NCBI GenBank assembly: GCA_004154925.1
Contig: QJNS01000403.1
Coordinates: forward strand, 1-43,772
Direction of reading: 5' to 3'
From: Monosporascus cannonballus
Taxonomy: Eukaryota > Ascomycota > Sordariomycetes > Xylariales
DNA length: 43,772 nt
Shown: piece by piece, positions 20,964 through 33,797 of the stretch
Numbering within the stretch: position 1 is the stretch's first letter
Layout of the letters: every line of letters starts with the position of its first letter
Position numbers and translations under genes: made by a program
Notes under the pieces: generated by a model
Seen by the model: only the letters and a program-made list of their open reading frames with translations
The model's database searches: none
What the model was told of the DNA's origin: nothing

Positions 20964-23900
20964 ATGTCTATTAACAAGCAATCCGAATAGCTTATTTATC
21001 AGGTTCTCGATAATCTTAATACTGGAACAGAATTCGAGGAAGAAAAAAAGTAGCTTCGCTTTTTTTGAAAGGAAGTTTTTCAACTGTTGGATGTTATGAA
21101 TAAACGTATTATTTAGCTTAAAAAAGATAAGAATAACTTTACGACGTTTTTTTAAGCTGCTTACGAAAAGCTTAAAAAAAAGAAAAAATTCCAGAGATTA
21201 AAAAGTTCGTTAGAACGAATTAAGTTATTTAGTTAAATTTTATGAAAGAACTAGGCGAAGTTTTTAAGTTTTTTAAATCGGAAATTTTCAACGGATTTGG
21301 AATTAAATTCTAATTGTTTTTAACTTAATACCGAATATATTTTACGTATTTTTCTATTTGATTTTTTATATTTATTATATAAGTCAAGTTTGCAGTTCAA
21401 CGATTTGCGGAAAACGCGGTTATTTGGTTCGAATCCGTTATAAGTATGTTATTTTGTCGACGAAAAGAATAAAACCCAAAGATAATACGAATGTATAACG
21501 ATTACGAATAATTCGAGCAAGTATTTACAAAAGCTTTCGGAATAATAAACGAAAAAAATAAAAGTCGAAATACAGATTTCATAATTACGATAAAAAATTA
21601 ATATCTAGTTACGATAATACGTTTATTAAGTTAATATTTAAGCTAAATTGGAAATAAAAAAATATTAATTGTCAAATTTTTCGATAGTTTAAAAAATGAA
21701 GTATAGGAAAAGGTTTTTAAGATTAATTGGCCTAATTATTTATTAGATTATATTATTATAGTAGTTAGGACGAATAATGAATAGTATACTTAGAGTACTA
21801 AAGGTACTAAAAAATAAAATAAATTTCGATATATATTTAATATTTCTCGATATAGTAATATTTTATACGATAATATACTATGATTTACAGATTTAGAAAT
21901 ACTTTAATACAAAAATAAAAGTAAAGTTAAGTATTATAATTGTGGCAAAATAAGATATTACTAAAGTCTTTATAAAAAGTTTAAAAAGTTACGATAAAAT
22001 AATTAAATATCTATATAGAAAGGATACTTTAAGAATAATATAAAAAACGATATTAAAGTTATTAATATAATTTAAGTTTAATATGAACAAATATTATTTT
22101 AACAAGATATTCGATATAAAATGTAAAAAGTTAAGAAGTTAACCTAGAAAATATCAAAAAAAATAATAAGATACTTTCAAAGAATAGTTAAAAAATATTA
22201 GGAATAAATAGAAACTGTTTGTTTTAGAACTCTTAATTAATATGGTAAAATGTACGGTATTGATTGTCGACAAGAGGAATGCTTTAATTATAAAAAATAA
22301 AAACGATATATTTATAACAGAAATATTTTTATATATTATAAAGAATTTAATTTTCCGAATAAAATAAAATAAAAATAAGAAAGATAAATAACAATATCGA
22401 TATTCTCGATTTATAGTTCCGAAAGACGATATTTATTAGTTAATAACAGCTAAAAGCTAGTTTAAGAAAAAGTAATACCCGTAAAAAAACCTTTTTATTA
22501 TTATAAATAATATAATTAATAAACGGCAAAGTTAATTAGTATATCGTGGAAAAAAATTGTTAAAAAGCTATTATAAATTTCCATTTTCAGTTTATTTTTA
22601 TTATAAGCCTTAAAGAACATAAGCTTTAAAGTGAGAAATCCGATAGTTTATATAAAACATTTACTAGAAAGACGATAATGATTAATAAGACGCTATATAT
22701 AATATAGAAACATAATTTACTGAATAAGGAAAAGAAATATAGCAAAATTAAAAGCAATTAATATAGTTCGAAAAGATACTACGCCGACAAAAACGATAAA
22801 TATAACGGCTTAACGTACTATATAAAAAATTATAAATAAAACTTAACAAATTCGAGAAAAACTTAAAACAAAAAAGTGTGCATAAAAAACCGTAAATTAA
22901 CAAAACTTAAAGAAGTTAGAAAATATTTCTGAAAAAGGTTTTAAACGCGACGGTAGAAGCCGTTAATAACTTTATCATCCTAGATATACGAATCGAAACG
23001 CATTAATATATTGTAATAGTAAACTGTAAAACTTTAGACAAAAATTATATTATATCGGACGTTATTAATAAGTTTAAATTGTTATAAAGATATAAGTTAT
23101 AACCTTATATAATTATAAATGCCAAAAGTCAAGATTTCATCTATAATAATAGAAAAATCTAACGTAAAATTAATTATTTCAAGATATTTATTTAAGAACA
23201 ATATTAAATAATCGATTTCGATATCGTTTCATATAGAAATTACGATATAATTTTAAGAAAATTATGGATGTACTAATATAAAGCTTTGATTAATAAAGAA
23301 ATTAATTAGATAAAATTCGCTTTATATCTCGTTAATAGACAGAAATTAAAGAAAATAAATTTTTAATATTCCATCGAAAATAGCAACAAAAATAGATATA
23401 AAAATACGATAAATACCTTACTATTTAAAGAATGACGATATAAGAAAGAAAATGGATGTTAAAGAAAAATATAATGTATTATTGTTATTATTAAAACGAA
23501 ATCAAGGCAATTAAATAAAGATTTAAAATAGCAGTTTTAAAGTTAAGAAATTTAATTAATATGTTATCATAACATTACAGATATAAATAGTTTTTTAAAA
23601 AAGAATTTAATACGAAATTATTAAAATATAATAAATAAGATTATAAAGAAAATTTTATGGAAAATTTATTAACGAAAATAAATTACGCGTTTTTAAAGAA
23701 TACTTGAAAAATCTGTTATAAAGAATATAGGACATTACGATTTATGGTCGATTATCACTAATTGAACGATATTATTATTAAAGATTAAATATTATTACCC
23801 TGAATTATTAACATAAAAAAACGATTATATAAAATTAAATAGTTTATAGTATTCGATTTTAATGATTAATATAATTTTATTAGAATTAAAAAATATATAT

Positions 23901-26430
23901 AGAAAATAATTTTTAAAACGAAATATAGATTATTTAAATATTTGGTTATGTTAATAGGATTTACGAATGTATTAATAACTTTTTAACGGATAGTAAATTA
24001 TTTATAATAAAAATACTTTAATGTTTTTGTTATATATTACTTTAACGATATTTTTATTTTTTAGAAAGTAAAAAAGTATATACAGGATGCGTTTATAAAG
24101 TCCTTTAAGTTTTGTAAAACGTAAAGTTATTAATTAAATCGAAAAAACGTTAATTTTTCAAATCAAAATTGAAATATTTAGAATATATTATTATCTTAGA
24201 GTATATTAAAATAGATTATAAGATAATCGTTGCGGTTATAATTAATAATGTATAAGTATTTTTTAGATTCGTTAATTATTATAATAAGTTTATTTAAAAC
24301 TTTAGCAGAATAAGTATTTCTTTAATTAATTTTACTAAAAAAGCAGTTTTATAAATGTTATAAACGATAAAAATATTTTAGAAAATTAAAAATACAATTA
24401 TTAATAAGCCAATATTGATTATATACGATTTAATACGTTTCGTTAAATTAAAAACTAATATTTCGAATTACGCGTTAAGTACAGTAATCGAATAACGAAA
24501 TAATTAAGGTAAATTATATTCTATTATATTTTTTTATATAAATTAAAGGAAATCGAATTGAATTGAGGTATTCTAAATAAGAAGTGTGAGATAATGAAGG
24601 TGCGACGCTAGCCACAATACCAAAAGGTCAGCAATTCCAAACCTCCAATTGGGATTTGGACACTCTAATCCACCTTATAAGGACTAGCTGTGCATATCAT
24701 CACAAGAAGTTTATGGCTATTATTATGGTATTTCGAAAATTTAAGCATTTTTTAAAGAACATTTATATTAAATTAAAGTTTATACGGATTATTAAAATTT
24801 TATCCGTTTTACGACGATTGAAAAAAATTTACAGAACGATAATTACGATACGTAAAAAAGATGGCGAACTTTAACTTTGTTATTATTTATAAAAAGAGAT
24901 TAGAAAACGACAAAGCAAATACCTTAAATAGGCGATTAAACTTTGAAAAGAAAATTAATTAAAATTAATTATACAATTTTTAATATTAATGTAAAAGGAT
25001 ATTTATACTTACGTTAAAGTGCGGTAATACGGATTATACTATACGATATATATTACAAAATTAAAACAAATTAATTTACTAAATAACGAAAAAATAAAGA
25101 GATTACAGGTTTTAAAAAAGATATCGAATAAACAGAGTACGATATATATATAATTATTAATTATAAAAATATCTAGAAAATTGTAAAATCTTAAAACGAT
25201 TTTACCGCATTCATTGTTTTTAAAAAGAATTAGTAATTTAAAATAGAGAATAATAATATAACATTTGTACTAAGGTTAAGGCATTACGATACAAATTATA
25301 TAAAAATTATAATTGTTACATGTTCTAAAGAAATTATAATATTAAATTATTATGAATTTTATTATTAAATTTTTCTTATTTAGAAATTTAGCAATAAAAA
25401 TATATTATAAAAATATTTTCGTTATCGTTAATCGATTTAAAAAGTTTTCTTATTTTTTATTTTATTATGAAGATCTTAATATAAAATCAATAATATATAT
25501 ATATTTTTAGAATCATTTTTAATATATATAAATAATTATACGAAAGTATTTTAAATAAAGAAATTATGTTTACCTTAAAGTTTTAATAAAGCTTTATATT
25601 ATAAATCAGTTTAAATTATAAGTTATTTAACGCATTTAAACATTAAATAAACGGATAAATAAAACGGTTAAATTAAATATTAAAACTATATTTACGATAT
25701 TATATTAATTACGAATAAAATAATTAGGTTAAAAAGTTACTTATTACTTAATTAGTTTGTAATATCAGTTATTACGAAAATATTAACATAATCTTAATAT
25801 ACGTAAACTTTAATTTCATATTAAATATCTATAAAAACGTATACGATAGACTTATTAACGTTAAAGTAATTTTTATACTAAAATAATTAAAAAAATTATA
25901 TAAGAAAACAAACTTAAAATTGAAATTTGTACGAAATTATTTAAGCAAATATTATAACGAAAAACGGTTAAAAATTTAACTTTTAAAAAGAGGACATAGT
26001 TTACCTTGTTATTAAAAACATTTAAAAAAACTTAATAAAAAACTTAGTTTTAAATATATCTATTTTTACATTATTAAAAAAGGTTTTAAAACATGATTAT
26101 TAACTAATGATTTTACTAAAAATTAAACTTTATTTAGTTTTTTACATTTTTTTATTTAACTCAGCAGTAAATATAATTAAAATATATATATCGTGAAATA
26201 AGATAGAGCTAAAAGCTAATATAATATACGAAATTAAAAAATACTAAATATAAAGAAAGCGGATGGTTTTACCTAATACTTAGTTAAGTGAAAAAAAGTA
26301 TCCGGATTTCGAGAATATCTAAGAACTCGTTAAAAATCTTATTAGCGTTTAATATCTATTAAACAGTTTTTACCAGTAATAATGAAACCGTTAAAAATGG
26401 TATTTAAGTTAATATCGAAAAAGGGTTAAT
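20964..26430 (+). pseudogene. Gag-pol of the inner chromovirus (RIP-degraded)
   Basis: The polyprotein of a Ty3/gypsy chromovirus would make capsid, protease, reverse transcriptase, RNase H and integrase. It starts at the ATG at 20964 (MSINKQSE, then TAG for CAG). The gag capsid reading (about 21250-21800) includes FNGFGIKF, IWFES and NDYE*FEQVFTKAFG. RT at about 23736-23800 reads RFMVDYH*LNDIIIKD, the LRxxVDYRxLNxxTIKDRYPLP motif with a CAA-to-TAA stop. Integrase at about 25400-25440 reads IFVIVNRF. The C-terminal chromodomain at about 26270-26400 gives KYPDFEN followed by a stop where W is expected, and a helix LLNSFYQ. Frames change several times through small indels. The element at 24585 interrupts the region between RT and integrase. 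Confidence 0.75.
24585..24704 (+). mobile_element. Solo-LTR-like element, family A (120 bp)
   Basis: Nearly identical to 1250-1369. A target duplication AGAAG flanks it (24580-24584 and 24705-24709). The matching sites in copy 2 (about 18370) and in the outer copy (about 30985) are empty, which proves insertion after the chromovirus copies existed. The 72-codon frame starting inside it is a chance fusion with RIP-decayed pol. Confidence 0.9.
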
Positions 26431-26956
26431 TAAATAAATTAAAACCGGATAAATTCAGCAGAATAGTAGTTTTCGTTCATACGATTACGGCGGTTTTGAT
26501 AGCAGTTTCTTTTCTTTTCATTTTTATTTTTTTTCACTTGTTTAGAAATTAAAGGTTACGTTATATTATTACGATATCCTTAAAGCGAATTATAGATGTT
26601 TGTTTATGTAAACGAATAAGTTGTACTAGGATCTTATTTATTTTGTTTCTGATAAGGTCGTTAATTTCGAATTAATAACGTTAAAATTTTAATAAACGTT
26701 TTTTTATTAAGATCTTTTTTAATTTAAAACGTTAGTATTTGCGATCAATATTTTAAAATAAAAATACTAAGACGTTAGTATCGTTATAAAACTGATTATA
26801 AGTTATATTTTTTTTATTTTACGAAATAATTTTTATTATTTTGCATTTTAGATTTTTTGAAAAATACCAAAAATAAAGCATAATTTCGAATCCGAATTCG
26901 TTAAAAGCTTTTATTAGATTAGTACGATACACAGTAGAAGTACGAGATTTACAACG

Positions 26957-27081
26957 TGTTACGGCACAGACGAACAAGAGTCTAGCTATTTACATCACTA
27001 AAAGTGGAACGTTGTCAAGTCGAGTTCTGATCTCCTTGTTCTGCCCTATATACCTACAAGGTGCCACTTGGAACTGTGATA
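26957..27081 (+). mobile_element. Solo-LTR-like element, family E (125 bp)
   Basis: It begins TGTTACGGCACAGACG and ends GGAACTGTGATA, with a perfect 5-bp target duplication CAACG (26952-26956 and 27082-27086). It lies between the chromodomain and the 3' LTR of the inner chromovirus. It is somewhat more decayed than the other two copies. Confidence 0.85.
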
Positions 27082-27189
27082 CAACGGGTTTTAAAACTGC
27101 GAGAAAATATATTAAAATAATGAATATAGAAAGAAAATAACGTTTACTTATAAAATCTTAGAAATAAGATTTAGAGAGAAAAGAGATCG

Positions 27190-27564
27190 TGTTATGATTT
27201 GATAGGCTTAGGTTTGCAAAAACGGTTATAACGATAAGGATAATACGGCTTATTTCGTAAGTTACGTAATAAGTAATTGTTAATATGTTAATAATTACCT
27301 ATAATTAAAATTACGAAAAATCGTGATTATTATAGGAACGTAATTAGTAATAATTATTAAGATAATTAAAGCCATATATACGTTCGTTATTTCTATAATA
27401 TAAATAGCATTAGCTTATAATAAAACATCGTTACCAAAGACGTCTTTGGTATTACGAAACGTGATACGTTATTGTATTTATTGCTTAGATTTCTACGATA
27501 TTTCTATAAGCATAAACCCGTACAACTTAGATTTAATAGTTGGTTAAATCGCATAGTCGTTACA
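27190..27564 (+). repeat. 3' LTR of the inner chromovirus
   Basis: Starts TGTTATGATTTGATAGG and ends CGTTACA. It is followed by the TATAA duplication and then by outer-element sequence rather than by a leader. That shows it is a 3' LTR and not shared with the next copy. Confidence 0.75.
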
Positions 27565-27569
27565 TATAA

Positions 27570-30500
27570 GTCAAAAAATCTTAGCCTTACGACGAAAAGA
27601 AAATGTACAAGGTTTCTTTATTTAAGTACGAATACATTTCCGTTTTCAGAATTTAAGTAAACTTACGAATAAAATTTTTACCATAACGATATTTCTTATA
27701 AAAAATATCTTAAATTAATTTAAGCCCGTTATAAAAGACTATTTGTCAAACGTTAAAACCGATCAGAAAAAAATTACTAGAACTTTTTTTCAATTAAGTA
27801 AACTGTAAAAAAAAAGTTAAAATCTAAATTTAAAAAATCCCAACAAAAAACGAATAATTACGTAATAAACTTTGAAATTTTAATAAAAAGTTTATTTTAA
27901 ATACGTTTTTATTTTTAAAAACCTTATAACGAAAATACAATAAACAAGCGATAAAGATGATATTTTAATCGACATATTTTATAAAAATTAAAAAGGTAAT
28001 GTTAAAAATAAAATTGTTAAACTTTGAAAATTTGAAACTTTAAATTATTATATTGTTAAAATAACTAAAGTCTACAACAAATTATATGAATAACGTATAA
28101 AACAATAATATTTTTAAGTATAAAAACTAAAGAGGTAATTAAGGAAAAAGCACCATGTGTTATTTATAGCCTATAATATTAAACCAGAATTTATAGAATA
28201 TAATATCAATTATAAAGAAACTGAAATTAAATTAAATAAAATAATGATGAAAGAAAATATACAATTTATAAATATTGTACGTCGAAAGAATTACTGTAAA
28301 ATAAATAAATATTGATACTCGAAATATATTTTAAAACGATAAAAAATGCGATAAAAAACATATTAATATAACTTGAAGGTAATATAAAAAAGAATTACTA
28401 CGATAAAGACTTCGATAGAAAATACGAAGAATTAAAAGATTAAGTCGAAAAGTAATAAAAGAAAATAAGATAATATTTTCAAAACAATTTTAAAAAAATT
28501 TAAATATAAATGAAAATATCTGCCTTAAAGCCTTTATTCGGATAAATGAAATATAAGTAATATATTATTAATAAGAAAACTATTTAAGATATAATAATTC
28601 GGAAAAATTTATATATTAACGCATTATACTTATTTATATGAAACAATTTAATTTCTTCAACGAAATTAACAACTATGAAATAAAAAATAATAATATTAAT
28701 ATTTTCGAATTATCGTTTCTGAAAAAGATATTAGTAAATAAACAATTTCATAAACTTAACCAAAAAAATAATAGCCCTAAAAAAAGCTTTTTAACTTGTA
28801 TAATTAATATAATTATTAAATATCTAAAATATTAGTTTAGTGTATTATCGAAACGCATTACCAATACGCTATTATGAATCTTTATTTTCAATTAGTATTT
28901 CTTATAAATGTAAAAGAAAAATAAATTTTAAAAAAATCGATAATTTAATTAAACGTTTAGTTAAAAATAATAACTTCTAAGGTGTCTAATAAAATAAAAT
29001 CTATATTATAAGAAAATAATTTATTTAATTAAAAAAGAATTAGAACAAAATTGGAAATAATGAATATAATTTTAAAGTTCAGCACGCCGGTAAAAAAGAT
29101 AAATATAGTAGCTTAATACGTTATATAAAAGATATAAATAAAATTCGATAAATTTGAAAAGAATTTAAAAGAAATTACCTATAAAAGAGTTATAAAATAA
29201 CGAAATCTGGAAAATTTGAAAAAAGTTCTTAAAAAAGGTTTTAACTGCAACGATAAAAACAGTTAATAATCTTATTACTCTGGATATATAAATTCGAATA
29301 TATCAATATATTGCAATAATGTATCAAGAGATTTTAAGCGAAATTTAAACCATATTGAATATAATTAATAAATATAAATTACTATATAAAGATAAGTTAA
29401 AGTTTTATATAACAACGAATATCGAGAATTAATATTTTGCTTATATTAACGAAACAGTTAAACGCCCAATTAACTATGTCGAGACTTATATTCAAGAACA
29501 ATATTAAATAATTAATTTCAATAGTATGTTATTAAGAAATTACGATATGCTTTTAAGAAAATTTCAAATATACGAATATAAAACTAGATTTAATAAAAGA
29601 ATTAATTAAACGAAATTTATTTTACGTTTCGTTAATAAATAAATAAAAATTAAGGTTTTAATATTTTATTGAACATAGTAATAAATATAAGTGCAAATAT
29701 AAGATAAATACTCTTTATCCAAAAAGACTAAATATAAAAAATTTAAGTATTAAAGAAAATATACTATATTATTATTATTATTAAAACGAAATTTCGATAA
29801 GTAAATAACAATTTAAAATAACAATTTAAAATAACAATTTTAAAAGTTAAAAAGTTTAATTAATATATTATTATAATGTTACCGCTGTAAATAATGTTTT
29901 TAAAACAGTTAAATCCGAAATTACCAAAATATACTAAATAGGATTATAAAATAAATCTGAAAAAAAGGGTTTTCGACGAAATTCTATTTTATTTATAATA
30001 TTAAGCCAAATAAATTACGTGTTTTTAAAAGCTATGTGAAAAATCGGTTGTAAAAAGGATAAATTTAATTTCTAAAATTACTAATCACATATTTTATATT
30101 TCTTTATATTTAAAAAAACCGAGAAATTACGCTTTATAATCGTTTTTCGAAAATTGAATAATATTATTATTAAAAATCGAATATTATTACCCTTAAATAC
30201 AAAAATAAGAAATCGATTGTACGTAACTAAATAATTCATAATATTTAACCTTAAACATAAGTACAATTTTATTAAAATTAAGAAAGAATATAATGAAAAA
30301 TAAATTTTAAAACGAAATATAAATTGTTTAAATACTTACTTATATTAATAAAATTTACGAGTATATTAATTTCTTTTTAGTAAATAACTAATTATATATT
30401 CCAAAAGTATTTCGATAATTTTATCGTTTCTTCTTGTGACGATATCCGTATTTTTCAATAAATAAAAAAGATATGTGAAAAATAGATTTACAAAATGTTT

Positions 30501-32650
30501 TGAGTTTTATAAAACCTAAAGCTATTTATTAACATAGGAAATTAGATTTATATATAGAAAGTAAAATATTTAGGATATATTAATATTCTGAAATATATTA
30601 AAATACGTTTTTAAAAATCCTTATAGTTATAAAATAAGAAATACTAATAACGGTAAAGAAAATATAAATATTTTTAAATTTATTAATAACTATAAGGAAT
30701 TTATTCGAAAATTTAGTAAAATTATTTTATCTCTAGTGAACTTTATTAAAAAGATTTATATTAATATTATAAACTGTAGAAGTGTTTTAAAAAATTAGAC
30801 GTAATTATTAACGAATTACTATTAATTATATAGAATTTAATACGTTATATTAAGTTAAAACGCGATATTTCGAATTATGTGTTAAATACAGCAATTAAGT
30901 AATAAAACAATTAAAACAAAATATATTTTATTATATTTTTTAAATTAACTAAAAAGAACTAAATTTAATTACAGTATTCCGAGTGAAAGATTTATAACTA
31001 TTATTATGTTTTTTCGAAAGTTTAAGTATTTTTTAAAAGGAAATCTATATTAAATTACAGTTTTTACGGATTATTAAAATTTTATTTATTTATTACGATT
31101 AAAGAACTTATAGAATAATAGTTACGATACGTAAATAATACGATATATTTCGACTTTATTACTATTTATAGAAAAACATTAGAAAACGATAAAGCCGATA
31201 TTATAAATAAATAATTAATTTTTTAAAAAACGCTGTTAAAGTTAATTATAAAGTTTTCGATAATATATTTAAATAAAAATATTTATGCTTACGCCAAGTT
31301 GTAATAATACGAATGATATTATACGATATATATAAAGAAATTAAAAATTAAACAAATTAATGTATTAAAAAATAAAAGATCAAATAAGGTATAAATTTTA
31401 ATATTATATTAAATAAACTAAAAATAATATATATATAATGTTAATTATGTATATATTTAAGGATTTATAAAGTATAACATAAATTTAAAGTTTTTACTCT
31501 TTAAAAAGTTTAATTTTAAAATGAAAAAATTAATATATTTTTTAAACTAAATTAAGGTATAATAATATAAACCTTATAGAAAATTGCGATTATTATCGAT
31601 TGTAAAAAGATTATAAAATTTTATGAGTATAGACTTTTTTCCTAAATTTATCTTATTTAAAAGTTTAGCGACAAAAATATATTACGATAGTATTTTTATT
31701 ATCGTCGATCGATTTATAAAACTTTTTTCTTTTTATAATATTATGAAAATATAAATACGAAATCAATAATATATATTTTTTTAAAATATACCAAATTTTA
31801 ATATATATGGATTATTATACGAAATAGTTTTAAATACAATATGATAATAGTTTTAAAATTTTAGGATATTGTTACATTATACATCGGTCCAAATTTTAAA
31901 TTATTTAACCTATTTATATTTTAAACTAACAGATAAATAAAACGATTAAACTAAATATTAAAAATATATTTACGATATTATATTATTTATAAATAAAAGA
32001 TTAATTTAAAAACTATTTATTATTTAATTCATTTATAATATTATTGATTAGAAAAGTATTAAAATAATTTTAATATAAACAAATTTCCAGTGTATTCCAG
32101 ATATTTATAAAATATATATACGAAATGTATTGAGGTTAAAGTAATTTTTACATTAGAATATTTAAAATAATTATATTAAGAAAAATTAAAATTAAAATTC
32201 GCATAAAACAAATTAAGTAAATATTATAATAAAAACCGTTAAAACAAGTAATGTTCAAAAAAGAGAAAATAATTTATTTTGTTGCTGAAAATATTTAAAA
32301 AAGTTTTAATAAACAGTTCATTTTCAAATATATTAGCTTATATAAAATCGTTGAAAAAGGTTTAAAACGCAATTATTAACTGAAATTTACATTAAACTTT
32401 AAATTTTATTACATTTCTCGTTATTTTATTTAAGATATTAATACTCATAATTAAAATATATAGAATATAAAATAATATACAAATTAACGATAATATAATA
32501 TACGAAATTAACAAAATATTCGATAAAAAACATTTAAATTCTAAAAATACTTAGAAGCTAGTTAAAACTTTTATGAACGTGTAGTATTTATTAAAAAGTT
32601 TTTATTAGCAATAATGAAATTATTAAAAAGAGCTCCTTAATTAAGGCCTT
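27570..32650 (+). pseudogene. Gag-pol of the outer chromovirus (RIP-degraded)
   Basis: This is the continuation of the outer element after the nested copy. Gag-like sequence (about 27700-28400) parallels 14000-14750 and 21050-21800. RT at about 30130-30190 reads KLNNIIIIKNRILLP. Integrase at about 31690-31725 reads YYDSIFIIVDRF, the best-preserved such motif in the window. A chromodomain-like end (LLKSFY) lies at about 32590. The several 60-85-codon open frames inside are chance survivors of the decay. No intact domain remains. Confidence 0.65.
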
Positions 32651-33208
32651 TAAGTATGGACTAATTAAAGGAGTTAACGGGTCGTACGAGTAAAACGGCC
32701 GTAATCTCTATACGTTTCTATTTCTTTAATTTATTAATTATTTAAAGTTTATAATTAATAATTTAAACCTTTAATGTAAAATTTTTAACGTTAAAAATGA
32801 AAAAGGCTGTTAATAGTTTCGTTAATATTACGTTATTTACGCACCAGGTTTTTTTTCTACTTTTTATTAAAGATAGAAAAAGATTTTTTAATAATAATTT
32901 TTTTCTAATACGACATAGAGAGTTGATTAACATACCATATTTATTATAATAATAGTAATTTCTAATATATTTGTTATAATCACGAATTCTTTTAAGTATT
33001 TAATATTTAATATTATTTTTGAAATAAGAAATGCACGGCATTATTTTGAACCCAAATTTAATAAATAAATAATTTAAAACTTTAAGCTTTTTTTAATTAG
33101 GACGATTACGAAATTTGCTGTTAATGATAAGATGTGTTATGGTAAAAATTAAGGATTTACTAGGAAAGAAAATTTTTAAAAATAAAGATCTTAAAAGAAG
33201 AGAGATCG

Positions 33209-33545
33209 TATTACGACTTGTACAAAGAGGTTACGTAATTTAAATCTTTTTGAAAAATTAAAATCTAAGTAAATCTATATAGAATCAATCGAATTTATTA
33301 GTATAAGATCTATAATAATGTTAAATTTTAATTAAAATTTAATGACCTTATAAAAAATATATATTCGTTATTTTTGTAATACAAATAATATTAGTTTATA
33401 ATAAAATATAGTTACTTAAAATATTTTTAGTATTATAAGACGTAATAAGTTACTATATTTATTGCTTAGCTTTTTACGATACTTCTGCCAATATAAACCC
33501 GTATGACTTAGATTTAATAATTCGTTAAACAGTCTAGCTGTTACA
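33209..33545 (+). repeat. 3' LTR of the outer chromovirus
   Basis: Starts TATTACGACTTG and ends GCTGTTACA. Its U3 matches 19860-20030 rather than the inner LTRs, which pairs it with 19835-20212 across the nested copy. Confidence 0.75.
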
Positions 33546-33797
33546 ACAACTCGGCGAAATTTGACGAAGTTGTAGTAAAGCGGTAATTCGCGTTTGTCGA
33601 TGTGCTTACGGTAATAACTTTCTTATATTAGTCTGCCTATTATTATGTGGTTATATATAAAACAAAAGATAATAAATTTGTTATTGTATTTAAAATAAGC
33701 TATAAAACATTCGAAAATATATATGTATTTACTGTTCAAATTTCGTATGATGGATTAATAATTTATTAATATTAAAAATATGATTTAATTTACAAAA

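Larger units (their letters stand above)
20528..27564 (+). mobile_element. Inner chromovirus (copy 3), nested, near full length
   Basis: LTRs 20528-20913 and 27190-27564 enclose about 7 kb, including two small later insertions. A perfect 5-bp target duplication TATAA (20523-20527 and 27565-27569) marks its insertion into the outer copy. It has readable gag, RT, integrase and chromodomain remnants in the order expected for chromoviruses. Heavy C-to-T/G-to-A change has removed all open frames. Confidence 0.8.
19835..33545 (+). mobile_element. Outer chromovirus (copy 4) carrying a nested copy
   Basis: Its LTRs are 19835-20212 and 33209-33545. They share a distinctive U3 (TTAAATCTTTTT..., ATATAGAATCAAT) that differs from that of the inner copy. 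Its flanks ATAAC (19830-19834) and ACAAC (33546-33550) are a target duplication with one CpA-to-TpA change. Its leader (20213-20522) is cut by the inner element at 20528-27564, after which its gag-pol continues to about 32650. Without the inner copy and the 124-bp element at 20325 it is about 6.5 kb, a normal size. The RT reading is at about 30130-30190, and the integrase reading YYDSIFIIVDRF is at about 31690-31725. Confidence 0.75.

Noticed and set aside
21424..21440. tRNA T-loop-like word GGTTCGAATCC
   Set aside because: It lies in the gag reading (WFES...) of the inner chromovirus, and no acceptor or anticodon stem can be built around it.
24656..24874. 72-codon frame
   Set aside because: It starts inside the 120-bp inserted element and runs into decayed pol; a chance fusion.
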